Shown here: piece after piece, positions 1 through 6,246 of the stretch
Layout: the number at the start of each line of letters is the position of its first letter
Position numbering within the stretch: the stretch's first letter is position 1
Origin: Niastella sp.
GTDB lineage: Bacteria > Bacteroidota > Bacteroidia > Chitinophagales > Chitinophagaceae
DNA length: 11,768 nucleotides
Assembly: GCA_021154515.1 (NCBI GenBank)
Contig: JAJKIL010000266.1
Coordinates: forward strand, 1 to 11,768
Direction: 5' to 3'
Notes under the pieces: model-generated
The model's input: the letters and a program-made list of their open reading frames with translations, nothing else
What the model was told of the DNA's origin: nothing
Databases searched by the model: none
Made by a program: the position numbers and the translations under genes

Positions 1-1
1 A

Positions 2-802
2 AAATCGCTGCGTAATGACAATGCCATCGAGCGTAACCTGGTTAAAGACCGGATTCCCTTAGCATACGAACACATCCGGGAAGACGATGCCGTGTATATG
101 CAGCGGGTTTGGCGTGAGATTGACGTACACGAGAAAATGAACCTGCCTTTCGTATACAAAGCAGAAGGCGACCAGGGTAATCAACGGTTCATTTATATCC
201 TGTTAAACGCTATCAAAAACGACAGTATCACTGCGTTCTCATCAGATGACGACCGGTTTACTACGCCTTTACCTTTCAAGGATATCGTGAAAGGACTGGT
301 TGGTACGCCTACCATCATCCAGGTTCCCGACTTAACAAAGGATCCTGACGGTTCTAAAGGGATCATGCGTGATACTACCATCGTACAGGAGTTCAATCCT
401 GATAAAATAGAAAGATTCTGGATCAAGGAAGACTGGGTATTCGACAAAGAATCTTCGCGTATGCAGGTGCGTATCCTCGGGATCGCCCCGCTGAAGACCA
501 TTACCAATGACGATGGCTCTTTCCGCGATGTAACCCCCATCTTCTGGGTATACTACCCCGATCTTAGACCCATCTTTGCTAAACACGAGGTGTACAATGG
601 TAAAAACTTTGGCGCCCGTATGAGTTGGGAAGAGTTGTTTGAGAGCCGCATGTTCGCAAGCCGCATCATCAAATCAACTGTTAACAACCCCAATGATGAG
701 TTCATCAGATCGTACATTAAAGATCCCATCCTGGCGCTGTTAGAAGGCGAAGACATGAAGGAGCGGATATTTAACTACGAGCAGGATCTTTGGTCATACT
801 AA
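2..802 (+). CDS. gldN: Gliding motility / type IX secretion protein GldN (PorN), 5'-truncated
   Basis: The reading frame is open from the first bases of the window, so the N-terminus (signal peptide and start) lies outside. The 266 visible residues end at TAA. The sequence has the GldN look: an N-terminal stretch with NDNAIERNLV, then REDDAVYMQRVWREIDVHEKMN, a central part containing FIYILLNAIKND, and a conserved-looking segment with VRILGIAPLK and FWVYYPDLRP. In this family GldN/PorN is a periplasmic protein that joins the lipoprotein GldK/PorK in a ring under the outer membrane, contacts the GldLM motor, and is needed for type IX secretion. It is normally the last gene of gldKLMN, which fits the strong terminator 28 nt downstream. 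The missing start and upstream gldKLM could not be checked. Identification rests on recognised sequence and is fairly secure. Confidence 0.88.
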   Translation, partial: KSLRNDNAIERNLVKDRIPLAYEHIREDDAVYMQRVWREIDVHEKMNLPFVYKAEGDQGNQRFIYILLNAIKNDSITAFSSDDDRFTTPLPFKDIVKGLVGTPTIIQVPDLTKDPDGSKGIMRDTTIVQEFNPDKIERFWIKEDWVFDKESSRMQVRILGIAPLKTITNDDGSFRDVTPIFWVYYPDLRPIFAKHEVYNGKNFGARMSWEELFESRMFASRIIKSTVNNPNDEFIRSYIKDPILALLEGEDMKERIFNYEQDLWSY

Positions 803-830
803 GATTTGACATCTTTATAATTAATTATAA

Positions 831-868
831 CTAAAAAGGGTATCGTAAATTTACGATACCCTTTTTAG
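831..868 (+). terminator. Perfect 38-bp palindromic terminator after gldN
   Basis: The arm CTAAAAAGGGTATCGTAAA (831-849) is followed with no spacer by its exact reverse complement (850-868). The RNA would form a stem with a minimal loop at TAAATTTA, and the U-run CCCUUUUUAG forms the 3' arm. It starts 28 nt after the gldN stop codon, so it most likely ends the gld operon. Because it is symmetric it could also stop transcription arriving from the other side. Confidence 0.85.
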
Positions 869-1022
869 TTTAATGCATTAAGCCATTGTAAGACATGTGA
901 AAATCGGAGTCGCTGTATAAACATTATATCAAGATTTTTTTTAAAAATACCCACTATCAGGTATTGTTTTGTGCCGCCTATTCACTATTTTTACAATGGT
1001 TTTTCATAGGATATTGGATTTT

Positions 1023-1064
1023 AAAAACGGGGCTGGATGTCTATCCGGGCCCCTTTTTCTTTTT
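1023..1064. terminator. Bidirectional Rho-independent terminator, probably for uvrC
   Basis: GGGGC (1029-1033) pairs with GCCCC (1049-1053), and GGAT (1035-1038) pairs with ATCC (1043-1046) around the loop GTCT, with a small T/GG bulge. On the plus strand the stem is followed by TTTTTCTTTTT. On the minus strand it is followed by G and TTTTT (plus-strand A-run 1023-1027). gldN already has its own terminator upstream, so the main user is probably the uvrC transcript on the minus strand, about 140-170 nt past its stop codon. Confidence 0.7.
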
Positions 1065-1123
1065 AGACCCCTGAGCGTCCGCGTGTCGCTGAAGCTTTAG
1101 CGGAGGCGCAAGCCGAAGGGTCT
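1065..1123. repeat. REP-like imperfect palindrome
   Basis: AGACCC (1065-1070) is matched by GGGTCT (1118-1123). Inside, GCGTCCGC (1075-1082) pairs with GCGGAGGC (1100-1107) with one mismatch, so the 59 bp can fold into a long interrupted hairpin. It contains CCTGAGCG, the start of the TGAGCGnAGTCGAA word seen in the neighbouring element. Short dispersed palindromes of this kind are common between genes in Bacteroidota. The copy number in this genome cannot be judged from the window. Confidence 0.5.
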
Positions 1124-1129
1124 GCTAAA

Positions 1130-1155
1130 ATGCATTGAGCGCAGTCGAAATGCAT
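1130..1155. repeat. REP-like element with TGAGCGCAGTCGAA core
   Basis: ATGCATT (1130-1136) and AATGCAT (1149-1155) are exact inverted arms flanking a core that reads TGAGCGCAGTCGAA across the junction. The reverse complement of 10258-10277 contains TGAGCCGAGTCGAA, which differs only by a swapped GC/CG pair, so these look like two members of one dispersed family. Confidence 0.55.
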
Positions 1156-1194
1156 GTATTAATTAGGATCTGACATTCGCGAGCTTTATACTTC

Positions 1195-3027
1195 TTACTT
1201 CGTATTTCCTGCTTCAGCCTGATCGGGTTTATCAAAGTAATTCCTTATCAAAGTAGCTTTTGCATTACCTACGGCGCCACTCAACTCCTCCAGGCTCAAT
1301 TCTTTTACTCGTTTAACCGATTTAAACTCTTTCAGTAATTGTTCCGCCGTGTGCTGACCAATACCCTTTATTTGCTCCAGTTCGTTCCTGAAAGTGCCCT
1401 GGCTGCGTTTATTACGGTGAAACGTAATCCCAAAACGGTGCACCTCATCGCGAATGGAGCGGATCAGTTTCAAACTATCGCTGTTGTAAGGCAGCTTAAC
1501 CGATTCCTTATCGCCCGGGAAAAAGATCTCCTCTTCATTTTTTGCAAGTCCTACCATCGTCATTTTGCCCTGCAGGCCCAATTCGTTGATGCCTTCCAGT
1601 GCGGCGCCCAGTTGTCCCTTGCCGCCATCAATGATCACCAGTTGCGGAAAGGGCTGCTGTTCTAATTGTAATCGTTTATACCGCCGGGTTACAGCCTCTT
1701 TCATGGTGGCAAAGTCATTAATGCCCTGCACCGTTTTTACATTGAAGTGGCGGTAATCCTGTTTACTGGGTACGCCGTCTTTAAAACAAACCATAGCCGA
1801 TACGGGGTAGCTGCCCTGGAAGTTGGAGTTATCGAAACATTCAATATGAACGGGAATAGCCGGTAATTGCAGGTCATGTTGTATTTGTTCCAGCACCCGG
1901 TGTTTGGTAGATGCATCCTTACCATCGAGCTTCAGCATTTTCCGCTGCCTGATCTCTTCTTTGAAATAGTTCACATTCAGCGCGGCCATATCAAGCAGTT
2001 TCTTTTTATCACCGGCTTTGGGCACGGTAAGCACTATTTCCGGTTCATCATATTCAATCTCAAACGGAACAATGATCTCGGGACTCTGGCTATTGAATGT
2101 GGAACGCAGTTGCGCAATGGCAAATGATAATACTTCTTCAATTGGTTCATCGAGGTGGGTTTCCCATTGCGATGTATGGGTTTGTACAATGGTGCCGTTC
2201 TGCATCATCAGGTAAGTGACATAGGCTATATCTCCATCGCGTAAGATCGAGAACACATCTGCATTGCCCAGGTGCCTGCTTACGATCACCGAACGGGCGT
2301 CGTACTCTTCGAGGTGTTCAATTTTTTTATGCATTATCTGGGCTTTCTCAAACGCCAGGTTTTCGGCGGCTTCCTTCATTTCTTTTTTGTAATGATTGAT
2401 CACCGGTCCCAGGTTGCCCTTGAGAATATTCCGTAACTGCATTAATCCATCCCCATATTCTTCCTCGGTTTGATGGCCTTCACAAGGTCCCTTGCAATTG
2501 CCCAGGTGGTATTCCAGGCAAACTTTGAACTTGCCCTTTTGGATGTTGGCGGGGGTGAGGTTCAGTTTACAGGTGCGTAACTGAATATTGGCCTTTACAA
2601 AATCAAGCAGCTCCCGCACCTTGGCTACCGAGGTAAAGGGACCCAGGTATTCCGAGCCGTCGTTTATTTTACGTCGGGTAAGGAATACGCGCGGGAAATT
2701 CTCTTTTTTGATGACAATGTAAGGATAGGTCTTATCATCTTTCAGGTTGATGTTAAAACGCGGCTGAAACTGTTTTATCAGCGAGTTCTCCAGCAGGAAG
2801 GCATCTTGCTCACTTGGTACAATGGTGAATTCTATGCGCCTTATACGCTGAACCAGCTCATGGGTCTTATAGGAGGTGAACGTTTTGGTAAAATAAGAGC
2901 TCACCCGTTTGCGGAGGTTCTTTGCCTTACCTACGTAAAGCAGGGTCTCTGCAGAGTCATAATATTTGTAAATACCGGGGTCAACCGGTAAAGTAGGCGC
3001 AATTTGTTGAAATTCCTGTGCTGTCAT
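1195..3027 (-). CDS. uvrC: Excinuclease ABC subunit C (UvrC)
   Basis: UvrC makes both incisions around a DNA lesion after UvrAB loading in nucleotide excision repair. From the ATG at 3027 the protein has 610 residues, the usual length. The N-terminal GIY-YIG nuclease carries Y20, YVG (31-33), R40 and metal-binding E80. Four cysteines (C153, C170, C178, C182) match the spacing of the family's iron-sulfur cluster. A UVR motif lies at about 210-245. The RNase H-like nuclease has D399 in ECFDNSN, D467 in IIDGGKGQL and H530 in RDEVHRFG. Helix-hairpin-helix DNA binding follows at about 548-598. An in-frame TTG at 3051 would add eight residues and overlap the upstream lipoprotein gene. I prefer the ATG because it puts PGIY at the family's usual distance from the start. 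The gene follows that lipoprotein gene by 13 nt, suggesting one transcript, with termination probably at 1023-1053. Confidence 0.96.
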   Translation of the reverse strand: MTAQEFQQIAPTLPVDPGIYKYYDSAETLLYVGKAKNLRKRVSSYFTKTFTSYKTHELVQRIRRIEFTIVPSEQDAFLLENSLIKQFQPRFNINLKDDKTYPYIVIKKENFPRVFLTRRKINDGSEYLGPFTSVAKVRELLDFVKANIQLRTCKLNLTPANIQKGKFKVCLEYHLGNCKGPCEGHQTEEEYGDGLMQLRNILKGNLGPVINHYKKEMKEAAENLAFEKAQIMHKKIEHLEEYDARSVIVSRHLGNADVFSILRDGDIAYVTYLMMQNGTIVQTHTSQWETHLDEPIEEVLSFAIAQLRSTFNSQSPEIIVPFEIEYDEPEIVLTVPKAGDKKKLLDMAALNVNYFKEEIRQRKMLKLDGKDASTKHRVLEQIQHDLQLPAIPVHIECFDNSNFQGSYPVSAMVCFKDGVPSKQDYRHFNVKTVQGINDFATMKEAVTRRYKRLQLEQQPFPQLVIIDGGKGQLGAALEGINELGLQGKMTMVGLAKNEEEIFFPGDKESVKLPYNSDSLKLIRSIRDEVHRFGITFHRNKRSQGTFRNELEQIKGIGQHTAEQLLKEFKSVKRVKELSLEELSGAVGNAKATLIRNYFDKPDQAEAGNTK

Positions 3028-3040
3028 GATAGTTGGTTCC

Positions 3041-3649
3041 TTAATCGGCAAAATCCTGGGGGTCCCAGATCACCTTTTCCATAGAAGTAACAGCCGGCCC
3101 GTTCTTTGGTTGACGAATGGTAATCACATAGAAATATTCCATCATCTTCCAGGTAAGTTTCTGTTCAATGGTGGTGTCGCCGCTGTTGAAAGACCGTTCC
3201 ATGTAAATGCGTTTTACCTGGTCGGTGGCCAGGCTGGGCTGCAGGAATGCCATAACATTCCGCAACGAACTCCCGGGGTCTTTTGCCGTATAAATAAAGT
3301 TCAGCATTTCTGTGGTTTCATCCATCAGCGAATGTTCGGTAAAATGAGGATGGAACGAAGCGGAATCCAGTTCGGTCAGCAGGAACTGGCTGGCCAGCTT
3401 ATGAAACTCCGCCGGCTGAATGTAGGCCGAGTCTTTGCGGCCCTCGGTATTCATTTTTTTCAGAATACCGCCGGCATAAGTATCAACCCTGACAATATCA
3501 TTTTTAATAAAATCTGAGATGGGTAAATAAGTGCCGGAATTCAGTGAATCCTGGGTAGGTTGAACATCACCTGCAGGTTGCTGGGGTTTGTGTTTACAGG
3601 CTACGGCCAGTAATAACAGGGCCGGAAAAATTAGGTTTATCCGCTTCAT
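3041..3649 (-). CDS. Hypothetical lipoprotein upstream of uvrC
   Basis: The protein has 202 residues. It begins MKRINLIFPALLLLAVAC: a lysine/arginine head, a hydrophobic core and a lipobox LAVAC with C18 as the lipidation site, so it is exported and lipid-anchored. The mature part starts with a proline/glutamine-rich linker and then forms a soluble domain of about 165 residues with no motif I can name. It has a tyrosine- and tryptophan-bearing end (WKMMEYFYVITI ... KVIWDPQDFAD). Nothing in the sequence suggests an enzyme active site. The gene ends 13 nt before the uvrC ATG, so the two are probably cotranscribed, but a role in DNA repair is not implied. Signal peptide and lipobox are clear; the function is unknown. 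Confidence 0.82.
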   Translation of the reverse strand: MKRINLIFPALLLLAVACKHKPQQPAGDVQPTQDSLNSGTYLPISDFIKNDIVRVDTYAGGILKKMNTEGRKDSAYIQPAEFHKLASQFLLTELDSASFHPHFTEHSLMDETTEMLNFIYTAKDPGSSLRNVMAFLQPSLATDQVKRIYMERSFNSGDTTIEQKLTWKMMEYFYVITIRQPKNGPAVTSMEKVIWDPQDFAD

Positions 3650-3800
3650 CGGGTAAAATTATTGAATTCCGCTATTGCAGACGAAGTGTCTATCGAAAAG
3701 TATGATTATAATGTAATAGAAATGAAGAATGAAGTATGAAGTAGGAAATACGAAGAACGCGAGTGTCTTACCTCTTACATTCTACTTCCTGCCTCGAGTA
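3650..3800. other. Intergenic spacer with CT/GA-rich micro-repeats
   Basis: This 151-bp spacer lies between the end of the beta-barrel gene and the start of the lipoprotein gene, both on the minus strand. It contains GAAGTATGAAGTAGG-type repeats (about 3724-3756) and a TACTTCCTGCCTCG segment (3783-3796). No hairpin with a U-run is visible, so I find no intrinsic terminator for the sigma factor/barrel transcript. TACTTTTC on the minus strand (about 3698-3691) resembles a TAnnTTTG -7 box for the lipoprotein gene but has no good -33 partner. Confidence 0.5.
3736..3756 (-). repeat. Inverted copy of CTTCGTATTTCCTRCTTC repeat
   Basis: The minus-strand sequence CTTCGTATTTCCTACTTC matches plus-strand CTTCGTATTTCCTGCTTC (1198-1215) at 17 of 18 positions. 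Both are near a CGCG tetramer. The two copies flank the lipoprotein-uvrC pair in opposite orientation. The composition is simple (CT-rich), so chance similarity is less unlikely than the length suggests. Confidence 0.4.
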
Positions 3801-5276
3801 TTAGCGGATAGTTTTGGTTACGCCTATCTGGATACCATAGTTATACAGGTTCTCGCGGATAGGGTATTTCTGAATATAACTTGAGAACAATTGATAACGT
3901 AATTGCGGACCCACCTTCCATTTCAGGTCGCCGGTTTTATAAGAGATAAAAGCTTCAACGCTTGTATTTACATTCCACTTTCTAACCAGTGAAGGTTCGG
4001 TGGCGTATTTGTAATCGGCTGTAAGCAGGTAGCTGTTCCGGTTTAGTAAATAAGTTGGCTGAACGGTTCCGCCAATACCCACGTGAATTTTATCCTTACC
4101 CAGCAGGTTTACTTCCATACCCAGAGGAACCGACAACTGGAAGTACTGGTTGTGCAGGTTCTCTGCAGCATCGCCACCAAAGTTGCGGTAACGCGTATAA
4201 GTGGTAAGCTCACCGGTGGCAATACCCCAGTTTGAATTAAGGGCAATGGTGGCCGGTTCAGAATTGGAAGAACTATATGCCTGAATATCGTACCGGGTAA
4301 AGTTGAACAGTAAACCCGTTTTCAGAGTAAAGGTTTTGTTGAGCGTGTACAGGATGTTTGAACCCACTTCAAAGCCCATGGCCGGTTTATGGTTCACCAG
4401 CTTTTCCGGATCGCCTTCAATAATTGGTGCAAGAGGCAATGTTTTAACATCTGAAGGATAGTTGCTTCCCCTCCAGGTGCGATAGTTCATGGTGGGGGTG
4501 AACGTCAACTGCCAGCCAAGCCGTTTTTGTTTGGGCACCGGTAATTCATATACCGCATTATTGGCCAGCCAGCCTGCTCGTTTATTGTCTTCCTGGGCAT
4601 TATGGGTGTTCTCACCCAGCTTAGATCCATCGATAGCAACAGGGTTGGTTAAAGACGTGGCGGCTGGTACCTGGAAAATTTGATTGCTGAACTCAGGCGC
4701 TGCAGCGCCGCCTTCCATGTGGTCAGGTTGCCAGAGTTCTTTAACCGGTCTGCTATCCAGGTCATATACAGGGGCTGCCTGGTTAAATGCCAGTATGGGA
4801 TTGCCCGGAATGTCAATATTGTTGGTAGTGGCAGGTTCCATTGGTGGTTGATTCATGTTTATCACCACACCGGTATTGCCTTCGTCGTTGTTATCAGGAT
4901 TAAGTACAAAAGTCCTTTGTTTGGCCACGCTGCCGTTAGAAGTACTGGCAGTTTGTTTTGGATTGCCAAAAGGAACTATCACTGCAGGTTTGTTATCGCT
5001 TGATTCGGTAGTTGTTTCAGTTGATTTTGAAATGGTGGAAGCCGGATTATTTTTACTGATAGCCTTGCTGCTGGTTGAAGGAGTGATGAATTCAATGAAT
5101 GTATAATAACCAACAGCACCCAGAAAGAGAAGTAAACTTAACCAATACCACTTTCTGTTTGGGTGTAATGAACGGTGAATGCCTTTCCACACCTTGTCAG
5201 AAGGATACATCTTATATTGGTCAGATTTCTCTTTCAGCAGTTCTTCAATATCCTCTTTATAAAAACCTCGCTCCAT
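3801..5276 (-). CDS. Membrane-anchored beta-barrel protein, putative partner of the ECF sigma factor
   Basis: The protein has 491 residues. Residues 1-42 form a charged, probably cytosolic head (EDIEELLKEKSDQYKMYPSDKVWKGIHRSL). This resembles the short N-terminal heads, with a W-x-x-I motif, found on Bacteroidota membrane proteins encoded next to ECF sigma factors. Residues 43-64 are one transmembrane helix. Residues 65-250 are a low-complexity linker rich in Ser, Thr, Asn and Pro. Residues 253-491 show alternating amphipathic strands with aromatic girdles (WQLTFTPTMNYRTW, FKLKTGLLFNFTRYD-like segments, YQLFSSYI), typical of a small outer-membrane beta-barrel of the PorT/OmpA-like kind. It lies 87 nt downstream of the sigma factor gene on the same strand. 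I infer an envelope sensor or anti-sigma-like role. The fold and localisation are predictions, and a purely structural envelope protein is also possible. Confidence 0.75.
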   Translation of the reverse strand: MERGFYKEDIEELLKEKSDQYKMYPSDKVWKGIHRSLHPNRKWYWLSLLLFLGAVGYYTFIEFITPSTSSKAISKNNPASTISKSTETTTESSDNKPAVIVPFGNPKQTASTSNGSVAKQRTFVLNPDNNDEGNTGVVINMNQPPMEPATTNNIDIPGNPILAFNQAAPVYDLDSRPVKELWQPDHMEGGAAAPEFSNQIFQVPAATSLTNPVAIDGSKLGENTHNAQEDNKRAGWLANNAVYELPVPKQKRLGWQLTFTPTMNYRTWRGSNYPSDVKTLPLAPIIEGDPEKLVNHKPAMGFEVGSNILYTLNKTFTLKTGLLFNFTRYDIQAYSSSNSEPATIALNSNWGIATGELTTYTRYRNFGGDAAENLHNQYFQLSVPLGMEVNLLGKDKIHVGIGGTVQPTYLLNRNSYLLTADYKYATEPSLVRKWNVNTSVEAFISYKTGDLKWKVGPQLRYQLFSSYIQKYPIRENLYNYGIQIGVTKTIR

Positions 5277-5363
5277 ATCAATTTTTGTTTGTACGGTATG
5301 TTTTCATAGGGTTAAGTCTGTATCAGTAAGTGAGATAACATACATTGAAAGTAAATCACAATG

Positions 5364-5945
5364 CTATCTACCTGCTGCTACTCCTAACCAATTGTGTTTT
5401 TCTTTAGGCCGCATGATGATTTTTTTCTTTACCAGAATATCTTCAAGCATTTGTTTGGCCCGGGTATATTGCGAACGGCTGGTGCTTTCTTCAATATCCA
5501 GCATGTCGGCAATTTCTTTGTGCGAATAACCTTCAATGGCATATAGGTTAAGAACCGTACGGTAACCTATAGGTAGCAGACGGATGCATTCTACTACTTG
5601 TTTTGCCTGAACTATTGAAGGCACTGATTCTTCGCGCACCTGGATGCTGGTTGCATGAATGATATCGACGCTTTCGTTGAACTTCTTGTTCTTTTTGAGA
5701 TGGTTGATACAGGTATGAACTATGATTCGCCGTATCCAACCCTCAAATGCTCCTTTGTTCTGAAAGGTGTGTATCTGTGAAAACACTTTGATAAATCCTT
5801 CCTGTAACATGTCTTCAGCATCTTCCCGGTGGTGGGCGAACCTGTAACACACAGACAGCATTTTTGGGCTGTACCTGTTGTACAACTCCCGCTGGGCAGT
5901 AGTGTCGTTACGTAAACAGCCTTGTAAAATGGCGTCGTCGGTCAT
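5364..5945 (-). CDS. RNA polymerase sigma factor, ECF (sigma-70) family
   Basis: From the ATG at 5945 the protein has 193 residues, the normal ECF size. Region 2 covers about residues 22-88, with LYNRYSPKMLSVCYRFAHHR, the DAEDMLQEGFIKVF core-binding motif and GAFEGWIRRIIVHTCINHLKK for -10 recognition. Region 4 covers about 122-170, with LPIGYRTVLNLYAIEGYSHKEIADML followed by the recognition helix EESTSRSQYTRAKQML. A TTG at 5978 could extend it by 11 residues, but MTDDAILQGCLRND is the usual start of this family, so I chose the ATG; no clear ribosome-binding site decides it. The downstream membrane/barrel gene on the same strand is probably its regulatory partner. Target promoters cannot be read from the window. 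Confidence 0.93.
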   Translation of the reverse strand: MTDDAILQGCLRNDTTAQRELYNRYSPKMLSVCYRFAHHREDAEDMLQEGFIKVFSQIHTFQNKGAFEGWIRRIIVHTCINHLKKNKKFNESVDIIHATSIQVREESVPSIVQAKQVVECIRLLPIGYRTVLNLYAIEGYSHKEIADMLDIEESTSRSQYTRAKQMLEDILVKKKIIMRPKEKHNWLGVAAGR

Positions 5946-6246
5946 ATAAACCGTTTGGTTGCCCTGTAATTTAGACAATTTTTCGATGTAATAGCTGCGC
6001 TATTTATAAAAAATTAACGCTCCGGGGCGCCAATTTTAATGTGGCAAAATCAGGCTTTAGCGGGCGTTTCTGTCGTTTGTAATCTGGATTGTCATGAATC
6101 TCATCAGTTTATCCTAACCTGGTGGCGTAAGTTTTGCTGCATTTTTAAATAACTACTTAACCCTGTCTGTTCCCTAAAACACCGGCATGAAACCTACCTG
6201 TTGACCGGGCAATAAATTCTACAAGATATTTTTAAAACGAGTGACC
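5946..6246. other. Divergent promoter region between the sigma factor and oxidase subunit I genes
   Basis: This 301-bp region separates two divergent starts and should contain both promoters. On the plus strand TTTA (6108-6111), 16 nt, then TAAGTTTTG (6128-6136) resembles the Bacteroidota -33/-7 pattern with mismatches, and would leave a leader of roughly 100 nt before the oxidase ATG. On the minus strand TTAATTTTTT (about 6017-6008) is a weak -7 candidate for the sigma gene. The region also holds a 15-bp dyad at 5990-6004 and a single TTGACC word near 6202. I see no small gene or riboswitch. Confidence 0.45.
5990..6004. promoter_or_regulatory. Inverted repeat AATAGC-TGC-GCTATT, possible operator
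   Basis: Six-base exact arms (5990-5995 and 5999-6004) surround TGC, centred about 52 nt upstream of the sigma factor ATG. The position and size fit a dimeric repressor or activator site, but a dyad this short can occur by chance, and no second copy was found in the window. Confidence 0.22.

Larger units (their letters stand above)
803..1194. other. Tail-to-tail intergenic region between gldN and uvrC
   Basis: This 392-bp stretch contains no credible gene. From left to right it holds the gldN terminator, a 12-bp palindrome TTAATGCATTAA (870-881), an AT-rich part with a T8 run (935-942), a 6-bp hairpin AATACC/GGTATT (946-965), a second bidirectional terminator (about 1023-1064), two REP-like palindromic elements (1065-1155), and a CT-rich sequence related to one near 3740 (1191-1215). 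Both flanking genes end here, so no gene promoter is expected. Confidence 0.7.

Noticed and set aside
3028..3051. TTG start for uvrC at 3051
   Set aside because: It would overlap the lipoprotein gene and add eight residues not expected in UvrC. The ATG at 3027 gives the usual distance to the GIY motif.
3026..3517. Plus-strand 163-codon open frame opposite the lipoprotein gene
   Set aside because: It lies antisense to a gene with a clear signal peptide and lipobox, and its translation has no recognisable domain.
4680..5003. Plus-strand open frames opposite the linker of the barrel protein
   Set aside because: They are antisense readings of a low-complexity coding region, with no start signals or domain content.
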